Origin: Candidatus Nealsoniibacteriota bacterium | Lineage (GTDB): Bacteria > Patescibacteriota > Minisyncoccia > Minisyncoccales > PWPS01 | Assembly: GCA_003554445.1 (NCBI GenBank) | Contig: PWGJ01000059.1 | Coordinates: forward strand, 1 to 60,933 | Length of the DNA stretch: 60,933 bases | Reading direction: 5' to 3' | In this document: in pieces, positions 34,787 to 43,695 of the stretch | How the letters are laid out: every line of letters begins with the position of its first letter | Numbering within the stretch: the stretch's first letter is position 1 | The notes under the pieces: model-generated | Databases searched by the model: none | What the model was told of the DNA's origin: nothing | The model's input: the letters and a program-made list of their open reading frames with translations, nothing else | Position numbers and translations under genes: made by a program

Positions 34787-34863
34787 GGGGGCGTAGATCA
34801 ATTGGTTAGATCGCATCCCTGTCACGGATGAGGTTGCCGGTTCAACTCCGGTCGTCCCCGCCA
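34787..34863 (+). tRNA. tRNA-Asp (GUC)
   Basis: Acceptor GGGGGCG/CGTCCCC, D arm GATC/GATC, anticodon stem CATCC/GGATG with loop CTGTCAC (anticodon GTC), T arm GCCGG/CCGGT, discriminator G73 and an encoded CCA. It is the only one of the three with CCA encoded. A terminator follows. Confidence 0.95.
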
Positions 34864-34865
34864 TC

Positions 34866-34895
34866 AAACTCCCATTTCGGGAGTTTTTATTTTTA
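34866..34895 (+). terminator. Terminator of the tRNA cluster
   Basis: AAACTCCC (34866-34873) and GGGAGTTT (34879-34886), loop ATTTC, followed by TTATTTTTA. Confidence 0.85.
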
Positions 34896-34940
34896 TAATT
34901 TTTTATCAATTTAATTGGCATAATTATAAGTAATTATAAC

Positions 34941-34969
34941 TTGCTTTTTTAGTTGTTTTAAGGTAAAAT
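34941..34969 (+). promoter_or_regulatory. Promoter of pheS, leaderless
   Basis: TTGCTT (34941-34946), 17-base spacer, TAAAAT (34964-34969). The ATG of pheS begins 7 bases after the -10 box, so transcription is predicted to start at or beside the A of ATG. Confidence 0.5.
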
Positions 34970-34975
34970 GATAAT

Positions 34976-35992
34976 ATGATTGATATTGATAATTTGCGAA
35001 AAAAAGCTCTGTCCGAAATCAAAAAAGCGGATACTCTAAAAAAAATAAAAGAGCTTGAAAAAAGATACATCGGAAAAGACGGAAAAGTTTCTGATATATT
35101 CAAAAAAATTCCTCAAGCCGGTAAAGAAAAGAGAGCAAAGTTGGGAAAAGAAGCAAACAAACTCAAAGGAGAATTGGAAGAGAAACTCAAGAATAAACGT
35201 CTGAAATTGGAAAAATGTGAGAAAGAGGAAAAAGTAGAATCTTTTGACCCCACTCTACCGGGTAAAAAACCCGATTTGGGGAGTCTTCATCCGCTCACAA
35301 CCGCCAGAAAAGAATTGACCGATATATTTGTCGGAATGGGCTTTTCCGTGATTCAGGGTCCGGATATGGAGACGGGTTGGTATAATTTTGATGCACTTAA
35401 TTTTCCAAAAGATCACCCGGCCAGGGATATGCAGGACACTCTTTTTGTAAAGGGTGAAAAGGAGAAAGTGATGAGAACTCACACCTCTCCGGTTCAAATT
35501 AGACACATGGAAGAGAACGATCCTCCGATAAAGGTGGTTGTTCCGGGAAGAGTCTACAGAAATGAAACTACCGATGCTTCTCATGAGATTAATTTTTATC
35601 AGTTGGAGGGATTGATGATAGATAAGGATATATCCGTATCCAACTTTAAATCGGTAATTACTCAATTTGTTAATGAATATTTCGACGGAGATGTAAATGT
35701 TAGACTCAGACCGTCTTTCTTTCCCTTTACGGAACCTTCTTTTGAGGTTGATATGAGTTGTAGTGTATGCGATGGTTCGGGGTGTTCGGTCTGCTCACAG
35801 ACCGGCTGGTTGGAGGTTTTGGGAGCTGGCATGGTTCATCCGAATGTAATTAAAAATTCCGGTTTGAACCCCGAAAAGTGGCAGGGATTCGCTTTCGGGA
35901 TGGGTATGGACAGATTGGTTATGATAAAATACGGCATAGATGATGTTCGCCTTTTTTACAGTGGAGAACTCAGATTTTTAGAGCAATTCTAA
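34976..35992 (+). CDS. pheS: Phenylalanyl-tRNA synthetase alpha subunit
   Basis: 338 residues, class II. A coiled-coil N-terminal arm (residues 1-85) precedes the catalytic domain: LHPLTTARKELTDIFVGMGFSVIQGPDMETGWYNFDALNFPKDHPARDMQDTLF (motif 1 area), RTHTSPVQIRHME, and GMGMDRLVMIKYGIDDVR (motif 3). An insert with two CxxC pairs (CSVCDGSGCSVCSQTGW) is present. Its ATG lies close to a promoter, so the mRNA may be leaderless. Confidence 0.97.
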   Translation: MIDIDNLRKKALSEIKKADTLKKIKELEKRYIGKDGKVSDIFKKIPQAGKEKRAKLGKEANKLKGELEEKLKNKRLKLEKCEKEEKVESFDPTLPGKKPDLGSLHPLTTARKELTDIFVGMGFSVIQGPDMETGWYNFDALNFPKDHPARDMQDTLFVKGEKEKVMRTHTSPVQIRHMEENDPPIKVVVPGRVYRNETTDASHEINFYQLEGLMIDKDISVSNFKSVITQFVNEYFDGDVNVRLRPSFFPFTEPSFEVDMSCSVCDGSGCSVCSQTGWLEVLGAGMVHPNVIKNSGLNPEKWQGFAFGMGMDRLVMIKYGIDDVRLFYSGELRFLEQF

Positions 35993-35998
35993 TTTATT

Positions 35999-37978
35999 AT
36001 GAAATTTTCTTATAATTGGTTAAATTCATTTTTCGAAGAGGATTTACCGAAGCCGCAGAAATTAGCGGATAAATTAATGATGCGCTTTTTTGAAGTTGAA
36101 GAAGTTAAAAAAGTTGGAGATGATGCTCTTATTGATATAGATATTTTGCCCAACAGAGCTTCGGATTGTTTTTCTCATTTGGGAGTTGCTCGAGAAATTG
36201 CTGCCATTTATAATTTAAGTCTGAAAGAACCGGAAATTGAATTTAAATCCGGATCAAAAGAATTAACTGATTTTGTCGATTTAAAGATAAAAAATGAGTT
36301 GACTCCTCGCTATGTTCTCAGAGGAATTAAAGGAATAGAGATTAAAGAAACGCCCGAGTTTATAAAAAAGAGGCTTGAAGTTTGTGGATTGCAATCGATA
36401 AATAATATTGTAGATATAACCAATTACGTTATGCTTGAGATGGGTCAACCTCTTCATGCTTTTGACGGAGGAAAGGTGGGTGATTTAATTCAGGTCAGAG
36501 CTGCTAAAAAGGATGAAAAAATTATAACTCTGGATGAAGAAGAAAAAAGTCTGGATGGGTCGATCTTGGTTATTGCCGACGATAAAGAGCCGATAGGCAT
36601 AGCCGGAATAAAAGGAGGAAAGGGAACGGAGATAGATGAAAAAACGGATTTAATTTATCTGGAAGCTGCTAATTTTGACGGAAAAACGATACGAAAGGGA
36701 TCTAAAAAATTAAAGTTGCAAACGGACGCTTCGATCAGATTCTCGCATGGACTCGATCCCGAACTTGCTGAAAAAGCCTCTCGTAGGGCAATAAAGCTGA
36801 TGGAAAAATATGCAAACGGAAAGCCGCTAAAAGGATCGCTTGATCTATATCCCGATCCGGTCACACTCAAAACCATCGATCTTTCAATTAAAAAAACCGA
36901 AAGCTTATTGGGGGTTAAAATTTCTGAAGAAAAGATTATTAAAATTTTGGAAAGTCTTGGCTTTGAAGTAAAAAAAGAGAGCGATTTGGAAGTTAAAATT
37001 CCAACTGAAAGAAGAGATATCTCAATTGAAGAAGATTTGATTGAAGAAATTGGTAGGCTTTACGGATATGAAAATATAGAATCCAAAAAACCCAAAGCGG
37101 AGGTTGAAGCTACTAAAAAACCGGAAGATCTTTTCTGGGAAGACAGGTTGCGAGAAGTTTTTAAAGCTTCCGGATTTACTGAAGCCTATAATTACACATT
37201 CATAGATGAAAAAGTAAAAGAAATATTCGGTTATGATGATTTGGTTGAGATGAAAAATCCGGTCAGCGCACAATACAGATATTTACGACCCCGGTTGATA
37301 CCTCATTTGATAAAAAATATAAAAGATAATGAAAAACGGTTTGAAGATATAAAAATATTTGAAATTGGTAAAGTTTTTTCTAAAAAAGAAGAGATATCAG
37401 TCGGAGCCATTGCTTCGAATCTTAACTTCAGAGAGATGAAGGGTGTTTTAAACTCCTTATTAACCGAATTAAATATTAGTGATGTCGGATACGAGCGGAG
37501 CAGTAATAGCTGGGCCGGGGAAAAGGCAGCTAAAGTACTTGTCGGCAACCAAGAGATCGGACAGATAGGAGAGGTCTCAAAAGAACTGACTGAGAAGATG
37601 AAGCTGGAGAGCAAACCGATTGTTTTTCAGTTAAAATTGGAAAAAATTGTTAAATTGGCATCAAAGACAAAAAGATATAAAAAGTTTTCGAGATTCCCGG
37701 TCGCTATGAAGGATGTTTCCGTTTTGGTTCCGGTTAAGGTTAACTTTGAAGAAGTTTTAACCTTGGCGAACAAGGCCGCGGGAGAAGATCTGATTGAAAC
37801 GGATTTATTTGATTTATATCAAGGAGAAAAGATCCCCGAAGGAACAAAAAATTTGGGACTCAGATTCCACTTTCAAGCAGAAGATAAAACATTATCAAAA
37901 GAAGAGATAGATAAATTATTAGAAAAAATTATATCCAGTTTGGAAGCCAAGTCGGGCTGGAAAGTTAGAAAAAAGTAA
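35999..37978 (+). CDS. pheT: Phenylalanyl-tRNA synthetase beta subunit, no OB-fold insert
   Basis: 659 residues against about 790. MKFSYNWLNSFFEED starts domain B1, but after FFEVEEV the text goes directly to DIDILPNRASDCFSHLGVAREIAA; the EMAP-like OB-fold tRNA-binding domain (B2) that normally interrupts here is missing. The B3/B4 editing region (GLQSINNIVDITNYVMLEMGQPLHAFD), B5, the catalytic-like module (KNPVSAQYRYLRPRLIPHLIKN) and the C-terminal ferredoxin-like anticodon domain (FSRFPVAMKDVSVLVP) remain. Follows pheS by 6 bases. Confidence 0.96.
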   Translation: MKFSYNWLNSFFEEDLPKPQKLADKLMMRFFEVEEVKKVGDDALIDIDILPNRASDCFSHLGVAREIAAIYNLSLKEPEIEFKSGSKELTDFVDLKIKNELTPRYVLRGIKGIEIKETPEFIKKRLEVCGLQSINNIVDITNYVMLEMGQPLHAFDGGKVGDLIQVRAAKKDEKIITLDEEEKSLDGSILVIADDKEPIGIAGIKGGKGTEIDEKTDLIYLEAANFDGKTIRKGSKKLKLQTDASIRFSHGLDPELAEKASRRAIKLMEKYANGKPLKGSLDLYPDPVTLKTIDLSIKKTESLLGVKISEEKIIKILESLGFEVKKESDLEVKIPTERRDISIEEDLIEEIGRLYGYENIESKKPKAEVEATKKPEDLFWEDRLREVFKASGFTEAYNYTFIDEKVKEIFGYDDLVEMKNPVSAQYRYLRPRLIPHLIKNIKDNEKRFEDIKIFEIGKVFSKKEEISVGAIASNLNFREMKGVLNSLLTELNISDVGYERSSNSWAGEKAAKVLVGNQEIGQIGEVSKELTEKMKLESKPIVFQLKLEKIVKLASKTKRYKKFSRFPVAMKDVSVLVPVKVNFEEVLTLANKAAGEDLIETDLFDLYQGEKIPEGTKNLGLRFHFQAEDKTLSKEEIDKLLEKIISSLEAKSGWKVRKK

Positions 37979-37990
37979 AAAAAGAAAAAA

Positions 37991-39907
37991 ATGCCTAAAA
38001 AATCAAATTATGACGCAAAAGATATAAGTGTTTTGAAGGGGCTCGATCCGGTAAGGAAAAGACCGGGGATGTACATCGGTTCAACCGGTAAAGAGGGTCT
38101 TCATCATATGATTTGGGAAGGAGTTGACAACTTTATTGATGAATTCATGGGAGATTATGGAAGCAAAGGAACCGTAAAGCTTCTGGATGATGATATGGTT
38201 CAAGTTTCGGATGACGGTAGAGGAATTCCGGTTGATAAACACTCTCAGACCAACAAATCGGCTCTTGAAACGGTTCTCACCACTTTGCATGCCGGTGCTA
38301 AATTCGGATCAAAAGCTTATCAAGTTTCCGGTGGTCTTCATGGTGTAGGAATATCGGTAGTTTGTGCACTTTCCACTTATCTTAAAGCTGAAGTTCATAG
38401 AGATGGAAATATCTGGGTTCAAGAATTTGAAAGGGGTAAACCGACCAGCAAGCTTAAAAAAACGGGAAAGACGGATCGAACAGGAACAACGATAACTTTT
38501 AAACCCGACCCGGAGATTTTTGACGAGGTTAAATTTGATTCTCAAAAGATAAAGAATCATCTCAGGCAGCAAGCTTATTTGACAAAAGGAATAAAGATAA
38601 CTTTTACCGATGCCAGAAATGAATTTGAAAAGCCTTACACTTTCTATTTTGAGGGAGGTGTAAAGTCTTACGTCAAGCATTTGACTAAAGATGCCAAGCC
38701 GACTCATCCAACAATATTTTACTGCAGTGGAAAATCGGAGGGAATGATCGTGGAAGCAGCTTTCAGATACACCGATGAATATGAGCTTTATGAAGAAAGT
38801 TTTGCCAATAATATCAATACGAAAGAAGGAGGTTATCATTTGACTGGATTCAGATCGGCACTTACAAAAACAATAAATAAGTATGCCCGAAACAACAATC
38901 TTTTGGGTGAAAATGATGACAATCTGCGCGGATCGGATATAAGAGAAGGATTAACCAGCGTTGTATCGGTAAAAATAAAAGAACCTCAGTTTGAAGGTCA
39001 AACCAAAACCAAGCTGGGTAATTCCGAGGCCAGATCGGCCGTTGAAACTTTTGCCGGGGATGCGATTTTAGACTTTTTGGAAAGAAATCCTAAAGATGCC
39101 AAAGCGATAATTGAAAAATGTATCCTCTCTGCGAAAGCCAGAAAAGCGGCCAAAAAAGTAAGAGAAACCGTTTTGAGAAAAGGAGTTTTGGACGGTTTAT
39201 CTTTGCCCGGTAAACTTGCTGATTGTACCAGCAGAAATCCGGAAGAATCAGAGCTTTACATCGTGGAGGGTGAGTCTGCCGGTGGTAGTTGTAAGGGGGC
39301 AAGAGACAGAAAGTTTCAAGCCATATTACCTCTAAAGGGTAAAGTTTTGAATGTGGAAAGATATAGACTCAACAGGATACTATCTTCAAAAGAGATAAAA
39401 TCTCTGGTTGTCGCTTTAGGTACTGCAATCGGTGAAGATTTTGATATTGAAAGCTTAAGGTATCAGAGGATAATAATCATGTGTGATGCCGATTACGACG
39501 GTAACCACATAAGGACCTTACTTTTAACCCTCTTTTTCAGATATTTCAAGCCCTTGATCGAAAATGGTTATGTTTATATTGCTCAACCTCCTTTGTATAA
39601 GATAAAATCCGGAAAAAGAGTGGAATACGCTTATGTGGAAGAGGATAAGGCTGATATCGTAGAAAACATGAAAGAGGATGGTAGATCCAACATTGATATA
39701 CAAAGATACAAAGGTCTGGGTGAAATGAATCCCGAACAGCTATGGGAAACGACAATGAACCCGGAAAACAGGGTTCTTTTGAGAGTTACGATTGAGGATG
39801 CTCAAGAGGCGGATAGAATATTTGATGCATTAATGGGTAAAGAAGTTGCTCCGAGGAAAAACTTTATCAGAACTCACGCCAAGGACGCGAATAATGTTGA
39901 CATCTAA
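37991..39907 (+). CDS. gyrB: DNA gyrase subunit B
   Basis: 638 residues. GHKL ATPase: MIWEGVDNFIDEFM (Bergerat N-box, with Phe-Ile where most have AxDE), VSDDGRGIPVD, GGLHGVGISVVCALS. The transducer and TOPRIM parts follow (LYIVEGESAGGSCKGARDRKFQAILPLKGKVLNVE, MCDADYDGNHIRTLLLT, QRYKGLGEMNPEQLWETTMNP). It could be ParE by homology, but the pattern and lack of a partner favour GyrB. gyrA is not adjacent. Confidence 0.93.
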   Translation: MPKKSNYDAKDISVLKGLDPVRKRPGMYIGSTGKEGLHHMIWEGVDNFIDEFMGDYGSKGTVKLLDDDMVQVSDDGRGIPVDKHSQTNKSALETVLTTLHAGAKFGSKAYQVSGGLHGVGISVVCALSTYLKAEVHRDGNIWVQEFERGKPTSKLKKTGKTDRTGTTITFKPDPEIFDEVKFDSQKIKNHLRQQAYLTKGIKITFTDARNEFEKPYTFYFEGGVKSYVKHLTKDAKPTHPTIFYCSGKSEGMIVEAAFRYTDEYELYEESFANNINTKEGGYHLTGFRSALTKTINKYARNNNLLGENDDNLRGSDIREGLTSVVSVKIKEPQFEGQTKTKLGNSEARSAVETFAGDAILDFLERNPKDAKAIIEKCILSAKARKAAKKVRETVLRKGVLDGLSLPGKLADCTSRNPEESELYIVEGESAGGSCKGARDRKFQAILPLKGKVLNVERYRLNRILSSKEIKSLVVALGTAIGEDFDIESLRYQRIIIMCDADYDGNHIRTLLLTLFFRYFKPLIENGYVYIAQPPLYKIKSGKRVEYAYVEEDKADIVENMKEDGRSNIDIQRYKGLGEMNPEQLWETTMNPENRVLLRVTIEDAQEADRIFDALMGKEVAPRKNFIRTHAKDANNVDI

Positions 39908-39914
39908 ATCTTTC

Positions 39915-39943
39915 TTGATTTATTATTAACCTTGGTGTATAAT
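39915..39943 (+). promoter_or_regulatory. Promoter of secE-nusG-rplK
   Basis: TTGATT (39915-39920), 17-base spacer, TATAAT (39938-39943). The transcript should begin near 39950 and carries a small GCCT/AGGC hairpin followed by TTTTTT before secE. Confidence 0.65.
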
Positions 39944-39991
39944 CCAGGCGAAGGCCTGAAACGAGGCTTTTTTAAATAGAAAATTAGATTT

Positions 39992-40180
39992 ATGAAAACA
40001 AAAAAAGTTAAAAATTTTTTTCAGGAAGTAAAAACGGAAATGAAGAAAGTCAATTGGCCCACCAAGGACGAAACAATTAAGTATACGATGGTGGTAATTT
40101 TTGCTACGATTGCCGTGGCTGCTTATTTGGGAGCTTTGGACGCTCTTCTTTTCAGAGTTTTAGATACATTTGTGCTTTAA
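39992..40180 (+). CDS. secE: Preprotein translocase subunit SecE
   Basis: 62 residues, single-helix SecE. VKNFFQEVKTEMKKVNWPTKDETIKYTMVVIFATIAVAAYLGALDALL has the amphipathic helix with the conserved KVNWPT and one membrane helix. It clamps SecY. Followed by nusG 3 bases later, a conserved order. Confidence 0.95.
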   Translation: MKTKKVKNFFQEVKTEMKKVNWPTKDETIKYTMVVIFATIAVAAYLGALDALLFRVLDTFVL

Positions 40181-40183
40181 AAT

Positions 40184-40729
40184 ATGGCAAAACAAAAATT
40201 AAAAAAAGAAAAAAACTGGTATGTAATTCACACCTATTCGGGTTATGAAGAGGCTGTGGCTAGCAATTTAAGACAAAGAATAGAAACGATGGGAATGGAA
40301 GATAAGATCTTTAATGTAATCGTTCCCAAGGAAAAGAAGATTAAAATTAAAGACGGTCAAAGAAAAGAAGTTGAAGAAAAGATATATCCCGGGTATGTAT
40401 TGGTAGAAATGATAGTAACCGACGAGTCCTGGTATGTAGTCAGAAATACTCCGAATGTAAGTGGTTTTGTCGGCTCGGGCACAACTCCGATCCCAATGAG
40501 TGATGAAGAGGTGGAGATTTTAAAAAATAGAATGGGTAAAGATACACCGAAACATGAAATTGATGTGGAAGTGGGAGACAGTGTAAAGATAACTGACGGA
40601 CCGTTTAAGGATTATGATGGGAAAGTTTCCGAAGTTGATCGGGAGAGAGGAAAGATAAAAGTTTTGGTAAATATGTTCGGTAGAGATACTTCGGTAGAAT
40701 TAGATTCGTTACAAGTTGAGAAAATATAA
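40184..40729 (+). CDS. nusG: Transcription elongation/antitermination factor NusG
   Basis: 181 residues. NGN domain: KNWYVIHTYSGYEEAVASNLRQRIE, KIYPGYVLVEMIVTDESWYVVRNTPNVSGFVG; KOW domain: VGDSVKITDGPFKDYDGKVSEVDRERGKIKVLVNMFGR. NusG binds RNA polymerase and couples it to ribosomes via S10. Full length. Confidence 0.97.
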   Translation: MAKQKLKKEKNWYVIHTYSGYEEAVASNLRQRIETMGMEDKIFNVIVPKEKKIKIKDGQRKEVEEKIYPGYVLVEMIVTDESWYVVRNTPNVSGFVGSGTTPIPMSDEEVEILKNRMGKDTPKHEIDVEVGDSVKITDGPFKDYDGKVSEVDRERGKIKVLVNMFGRDTSVELDSLQVEKI

Positions 40730-40741
40730 CTGCTTAAAATT

Positions 40742-41167
40742 ATGGCTAAAAAGAAAAAAACAATAGTTAAATTACAGATTAAAGCTGGTCAAGCCAGTCC
40801 GGCTCCTCCTATCGGGCCGATGCTTGCACAGCATGGAATTAATATGCAAGAATTTTGTCAAGACTTCAATGACAGAACTTCCGATAGGGGTGATGATGTA
40901 GTTCCCGTAGAAATATCGGTTTACCAAGACGGTAGTTATGATTTTATTTTGAAAGAACCCCCAGCTTCCCAGCTCATAAAAAGAGAAGTCGGAATTGAAA
41001 AAGGATCAGGGGAGCCCAATAAAAATAAGATAGGTGAGATAACTCGTGAACAATTGGAAGCTGTAGCGAAAAAGAAGATGCCTGATCTTAATACTGATGA
41101 CTTGGATGCAGCTGTTGAAATCATTAAGGGAACTGCAAAAAATATGGGGTTAAGGATAAAGAAATAA
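40742..41167 (+). CDS. rplK: 50S ribosomal protein L11
   Basis: 141 residues, uL11 of the GTPase-associated centre. IVKLQIKAGQASPAPPIGPMLAQHGINMQEFCQDFN and the C-terminal rRNA-binding domain (EIIKGTAKNMGLRIK) are clear. L1 (rplA), usually next, is not here: the following gene is a dCMP deaminase 3 bases away. Confidence 0.97.
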   Translation: MAKKKKTIVKLQIKAGQASPAPPIGPMLAQHGINMQEFCQDFNDRTSDRGDDVVPVEISVYQDGSYDFILKEPPASQLIKREVGIEKGSGEPNKNKIGEITREQLEAVAKKKMPDLNTDDLDAAVEIIKGTAKNMGLRIKK

Positions 41168-41170
41168 TAA

Positions 41171-41644
41171 ATGGATCGAATATCCTTAGATGAATATTTT
41201 CTTAAAATTGCCGCCGTTGTTGCTGAAAGATCAACTTGTCGGCGTCACCATGTAGGAGCGGTAGCGGTCCGGGATAAGAGAATTTTAACGACCGGATATA
41301 ACGGAGCCCCTTCGGGAGCGGATGACTGTTTACAACTGGGCTGTTTAAGGGATGAAAAAGAGATTCCATCCGGAACACGTCACGAAATTTGTAGAGCGAT
41401 ACATGCGGAACAAAATGCGATAATACAAGGATCCCTCCATGGCGTTAGTCTGGAGGGTTCTACTATTTATTGCACTCACACACCTTGTGTTTTATGCGCT
41501 AAAATGTTAGTGAATGCAAAAATTAAAAAATTTGTCAGCTACAGTGATTATGCGGACGATTCTTTTATGAAACTTTTTAAAGAGGCAGGTATCGAGTTCG
41601 TAAAAAAAGAGAGACCCTCTTCGGAGATAACTTTTTTGGACTAA
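41171..41644 (+). CDS. dCMP deaminase
   Basis: 157 residues. It makes dUMP from dCMP, the substrate of the thymidylate synthase in the same cluster. The zinc site is complete: H in CRAIHAEQNAI (HAE with the catalytic Glu) and CTHTPCVLCAKMLV (PCxxC). The extra Cys/His stretch near residues 50-68 (GADDCLQLGCLRDE...RHEICRAIH) is typical of the ComEB/deoxycytidylate deaminase group. Tightly followed by a kinase gene. Confidence 0.93.
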   Translation: MDRISLDEYFLKIAAVVAERSTCRRHHVGAVAVRDKRILTTGYNGAPSGADDCLQLGCLRDEKEIPSGTRHEICRAIHAEQNAIIQGSLHGVSLEGSTIYCTHTPCVLCAKMLVNAKIKKFVSYSDYADDSFMKLFKEAGIEFVKKERPSSEITFLD

Positions 41645-41645
41645 G

Positions 41646-42194
41646 ATGAAAAAAATTTTAGGAATTTTAGGAAAGCCGGGTGCCGGAAAAGACACCTTTT
41701 GTGATCTTTTCAAAAAGAACCATGAATCCGTGGAAATTTTTAAATTTTCGGACCCTCTTTCGGATGTATTGAAGATATTTTTTGATGAAGTTACAAGAGA
41801 AGATCAGCAATGGCTGGTTAACAATCTCAGAGACCGATTCGGGAAAGATATATTAGCAAAAGCAATTGAAAAAAAGATTTTAAAATCGGATTCCGATTTC
41901 ATTCTTTTAAACGGAGTAAGGCTTTTTGAAGATGAAGAGATGGTAAAAAGGTTGGGTGGTGATATAGTTTATATTGAGACTCGACCAAAGTTAAGGTGGA
42001 AGCGAATGAAAAAAAGAGGAGAAAAGGCGGATGATGACGTTTCATTTGAGAAATTTTTGAAATTGGATAAGGGTAGATCCGAAAAGGATATTGAAGAGAT
42101 AGGAAAAAGATCCAAATTTAAAGTGGATAATAACAAATCAGAAAAAGAACTTGAAAAACAAGTTAAAAGATTAATTCAAGAGTTAAATGAGTGA
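41646..42194 (+). CDS. P-loop kinase, deoxynucleotide-monophosphate-kinase-like
   Basis: 182 residues. Walker A GKPGAGKDTFCDLF (residues 8-21). FSDPLSDVL, LRDRFGKDILAKAIEKKI and LLNGVRLFEDEEMVKRLGGDIVYIETRP resemble dNMP kinases and dephospho-CoA kinases. The RWKRMKKRGEKADDDVSFEKFL stretch suits a lid. Its place between dCMP deaminase and tmk suggests nucleotide phosphorylation; substrate unknown. It overlaps tmk by 8 bases. Confidence 0.7.
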   Translation: MKKILGILGKPGAGKDTFCDLFKKNHESVEIFKFSDPLSDVLKIFFDEVTREDQQWLVNNLRDRFGKDILAKAIEKKILKSDSDFILLNGVRLFEDEEMVKRLGGDIVYIETRPKLRWKRMKKRGEKADDDVSFEKFLKLDKGRSEKDIEEIGKRSKFKVDNNKSEKELEKQVKRLIQELNE

Positions 42195-42825
42195 TAAATT
42201 CATAGTAATAGAAGGAATAGACGGTTCCGGAAAAGAGACTCAAACTAAGCTTTTAATAAAAGCTTTAAAAAATAAGGGCGAAAAGGTTAAATTTATCAGC
42301 TTTCCTCAATACGAAGAAAAATCTTCCGGACTGGTAAAGGAATATTTATCGGGAAAGTACGGAAGCTCCAAAGAAGTCGGCGCTAAGATAGCTTCGGTTT
42401 TTTTTGCTTGTGATAGATATGATGGCTCTTTCAAGATCAAAAAATGGTTATCCGAAAACAGCTTTGTTATAGCTGATCGATATACGACCTCCAATATGCA
42501 TCAGGCCGGAAAGATAGAAGATAAAAAGGAGAGAGATAAGTTTATTAATTGGCTTTTCGAATTGGAATTTGATTTTTTTGGAATTCCCAAGCCGGATAAG
42601 GTGATATATCTAAAAGTATCTCCGGAATTTGCGATGAAATCCCTCAAGGATAAGGAAAATAAGGATATTCACGAAACCGACATTAATCATCTACAAGGTG
42701 CTCATAATGCTTATATGGAACTTGCGAGTAAAGAGGATAATTTTGAAATTATCGAAGTAACCGAAAATGATGAATTTTTGCCTCCGGAAAAAATTAATAA
42801 AAAGATATTAAGTACTTTATTTTAA
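42187..42825 (+). CDS. tmk: Thymidylate kinase
   Basis: 212 residues. dTMP to dTDP. P-loop IEGIDGSGKETQTKLL (residues 7-22), the DRY-like motif IADRYTTSNMHQAGKI, and KPDKVIYLKVSPEFAMKSL are present. The variant resembles forms seen in archaea and other CPR (FPQYEEKSSGLVKEYL, WLFELEFDFFGIPKP) more than E. coli Tmk. Follows a dNMP-kinase-like gene and precedes thyA, fitting the pathway. Confidence 0.9.
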   Translation: MSDKFIVIEGIDGSGKETQTKLLIKALKNKGEKVKFISFPQYEEKSSGLVKEYLSGKYGSSKEVGAKIASVFFACDRYDGSFKIKKWLSENSFVIADRYTTSNMHQAGKIEDKKERDKFINWLFELEFDFFGIPKPDKVIYLKVSPEFAMKSLKDKENKDIHETDINHLQGAHNAYMELASKEDNFEIIEVTENDEFLPPEKINKKILSTLF

Positions 42826-42826
42826 T

Positions 42827-43648
42827 ATGAAAAAATATTTATCTCTATTGGAAAAGGTGCTGGAGGAAGGTGCGGACAAACAAGATAGAACCGGAGTCGG
42901 AACCCGTTCTCTTTTCGGACTTCAGTCCAGATATGATCTTTCCGAAGGATTTCCCGCGGTTACGACTAAAAAGCTATTTTTTAATTCGGTAAAAGCCGAA
43001 CTTTTGTGGTTTATATCCGGCAGCAGAGACATAAAGGATTTGCATGAAATGAATTGTCATATATGGGATGCTAATGTCGATGCTGATTATTGGAAAGAAA
43101 AAAGAGAGTATAAAACCGATGCCGGTAGAGTTTACGGAGTTCAATGGAGAGATTGGCGAAATCCCGAAGGTGATTCCGTAGACCAGCTGGAAAAAGCTAT
43201 TGAAAAGCTTAAAAACAACCCTAACAGCAGAAGAAATATAGTTTCCGCCTGGAATCCGGGTGAGCTTGATAGAATGGTGCTACCGCCTTGCCACGCATTT
43301 TTCCAATTTTATGTTTCTGAAGACAAGCTTTCTTTACAGATGTATCAAAGAAGTTGTGATATGTTTTTGGGAGTTCCTTTCAACATAGCTTCTTACAGCC
43401 TTCTTTTGGAGATGGTTGCGCAAGTTACCGGCTATCAACCGGGAGAGTTTATTCACGTAATGGGGGATGCTCATATTTACAAGAATCATTTTGAACAAGT
43501 AAAGGAACAACTCTCCAGAGAGCCTAAAAAATTACCGGAATTAAAGCTGAATAAAGATATTAAAAAGATAGATGATTTTGAAATGGAGGATATAAAGCTA
43601 GCAGACTATGACCACCATCCGGCGATAAGGGCAAAAATGGCAGTCTAA
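42827..43648 (+). CDS. thyA: Thymidylate synthase
   Basis: 273 residues, folate-dependent ThyA: dUMP + methylene-THF to dTMP + DHF. Motifs: QDRTGVGTRSLFG, ELLWFISGSRDIKDL, YGVQWRDW, the catalytic Cys in MVLPPCHAFFQFYV, QRSCDMFLGVPFNIASY, and GDAHIYKNH. Full length. folA, which regenerates THF, follows after a strong hairpin. Confidence 0.97.
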   Translation: MKKYLSLLEKVLEEGADKQDRTGVGTRSLFGLQSRYDLSEGFPAVTTKKLFFNSVKAELLWFISGSRDIKDLHEMNCHIWDANVDADYWKEKREYKTDAGRVYGVQWRDWRNPEGDSVDQLEKAIEKLKNNPNSRRNIVSAWNPGELDRMVLPPCHAFFQFYVSEDKLSLQMYQRSCDMFLGVPFNIASYSLLLEMVAQVTGYQPGEFIHVMGDAHIYKNHFEQVKEQLSREPKKLPELKLNKDIKKIDDFEMEDIKLADYDHHPAIRAKMAV

Positions 43649-43652
43649 CCAA

Positions 43653-43685
43653 CCTATTTTGCAGCCCCCGGCGCTGCAAAATAGG
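43653..43685 (+). repeat. 13-bp intercistronic hairpin between thyA and folA
   Basis: CCTATTTTGCAGC (43653-43665) pairs perfectly with GCTGCAAAATAGG (43673-43685), loop CCCCGGC. No T-run follows on either side, so it is not a standard terminator. It may protect or process the mRNA, or be a small palindromic repeat. Confidence 0.7.
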
Positions 43686-43695
43686 GGTAAATACG

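Noticed and set aside
34736..34921. A 61-residue ORF on the minus strand across the tRNA genes (GVEPATSSVTG...)
   Set aside because: It is the antisense translation of tRNA-Met and tRNA-Asp, a well-known false protein.
39944..39975. Attenuator in the secE leader (CAGGC/GCCTG versus GCCT/AGGC with TTTTTT)
   Set aside because: The predicted start of transcription (~39950) removes the CAGGC arm, and the remaining stem has only four pairs.
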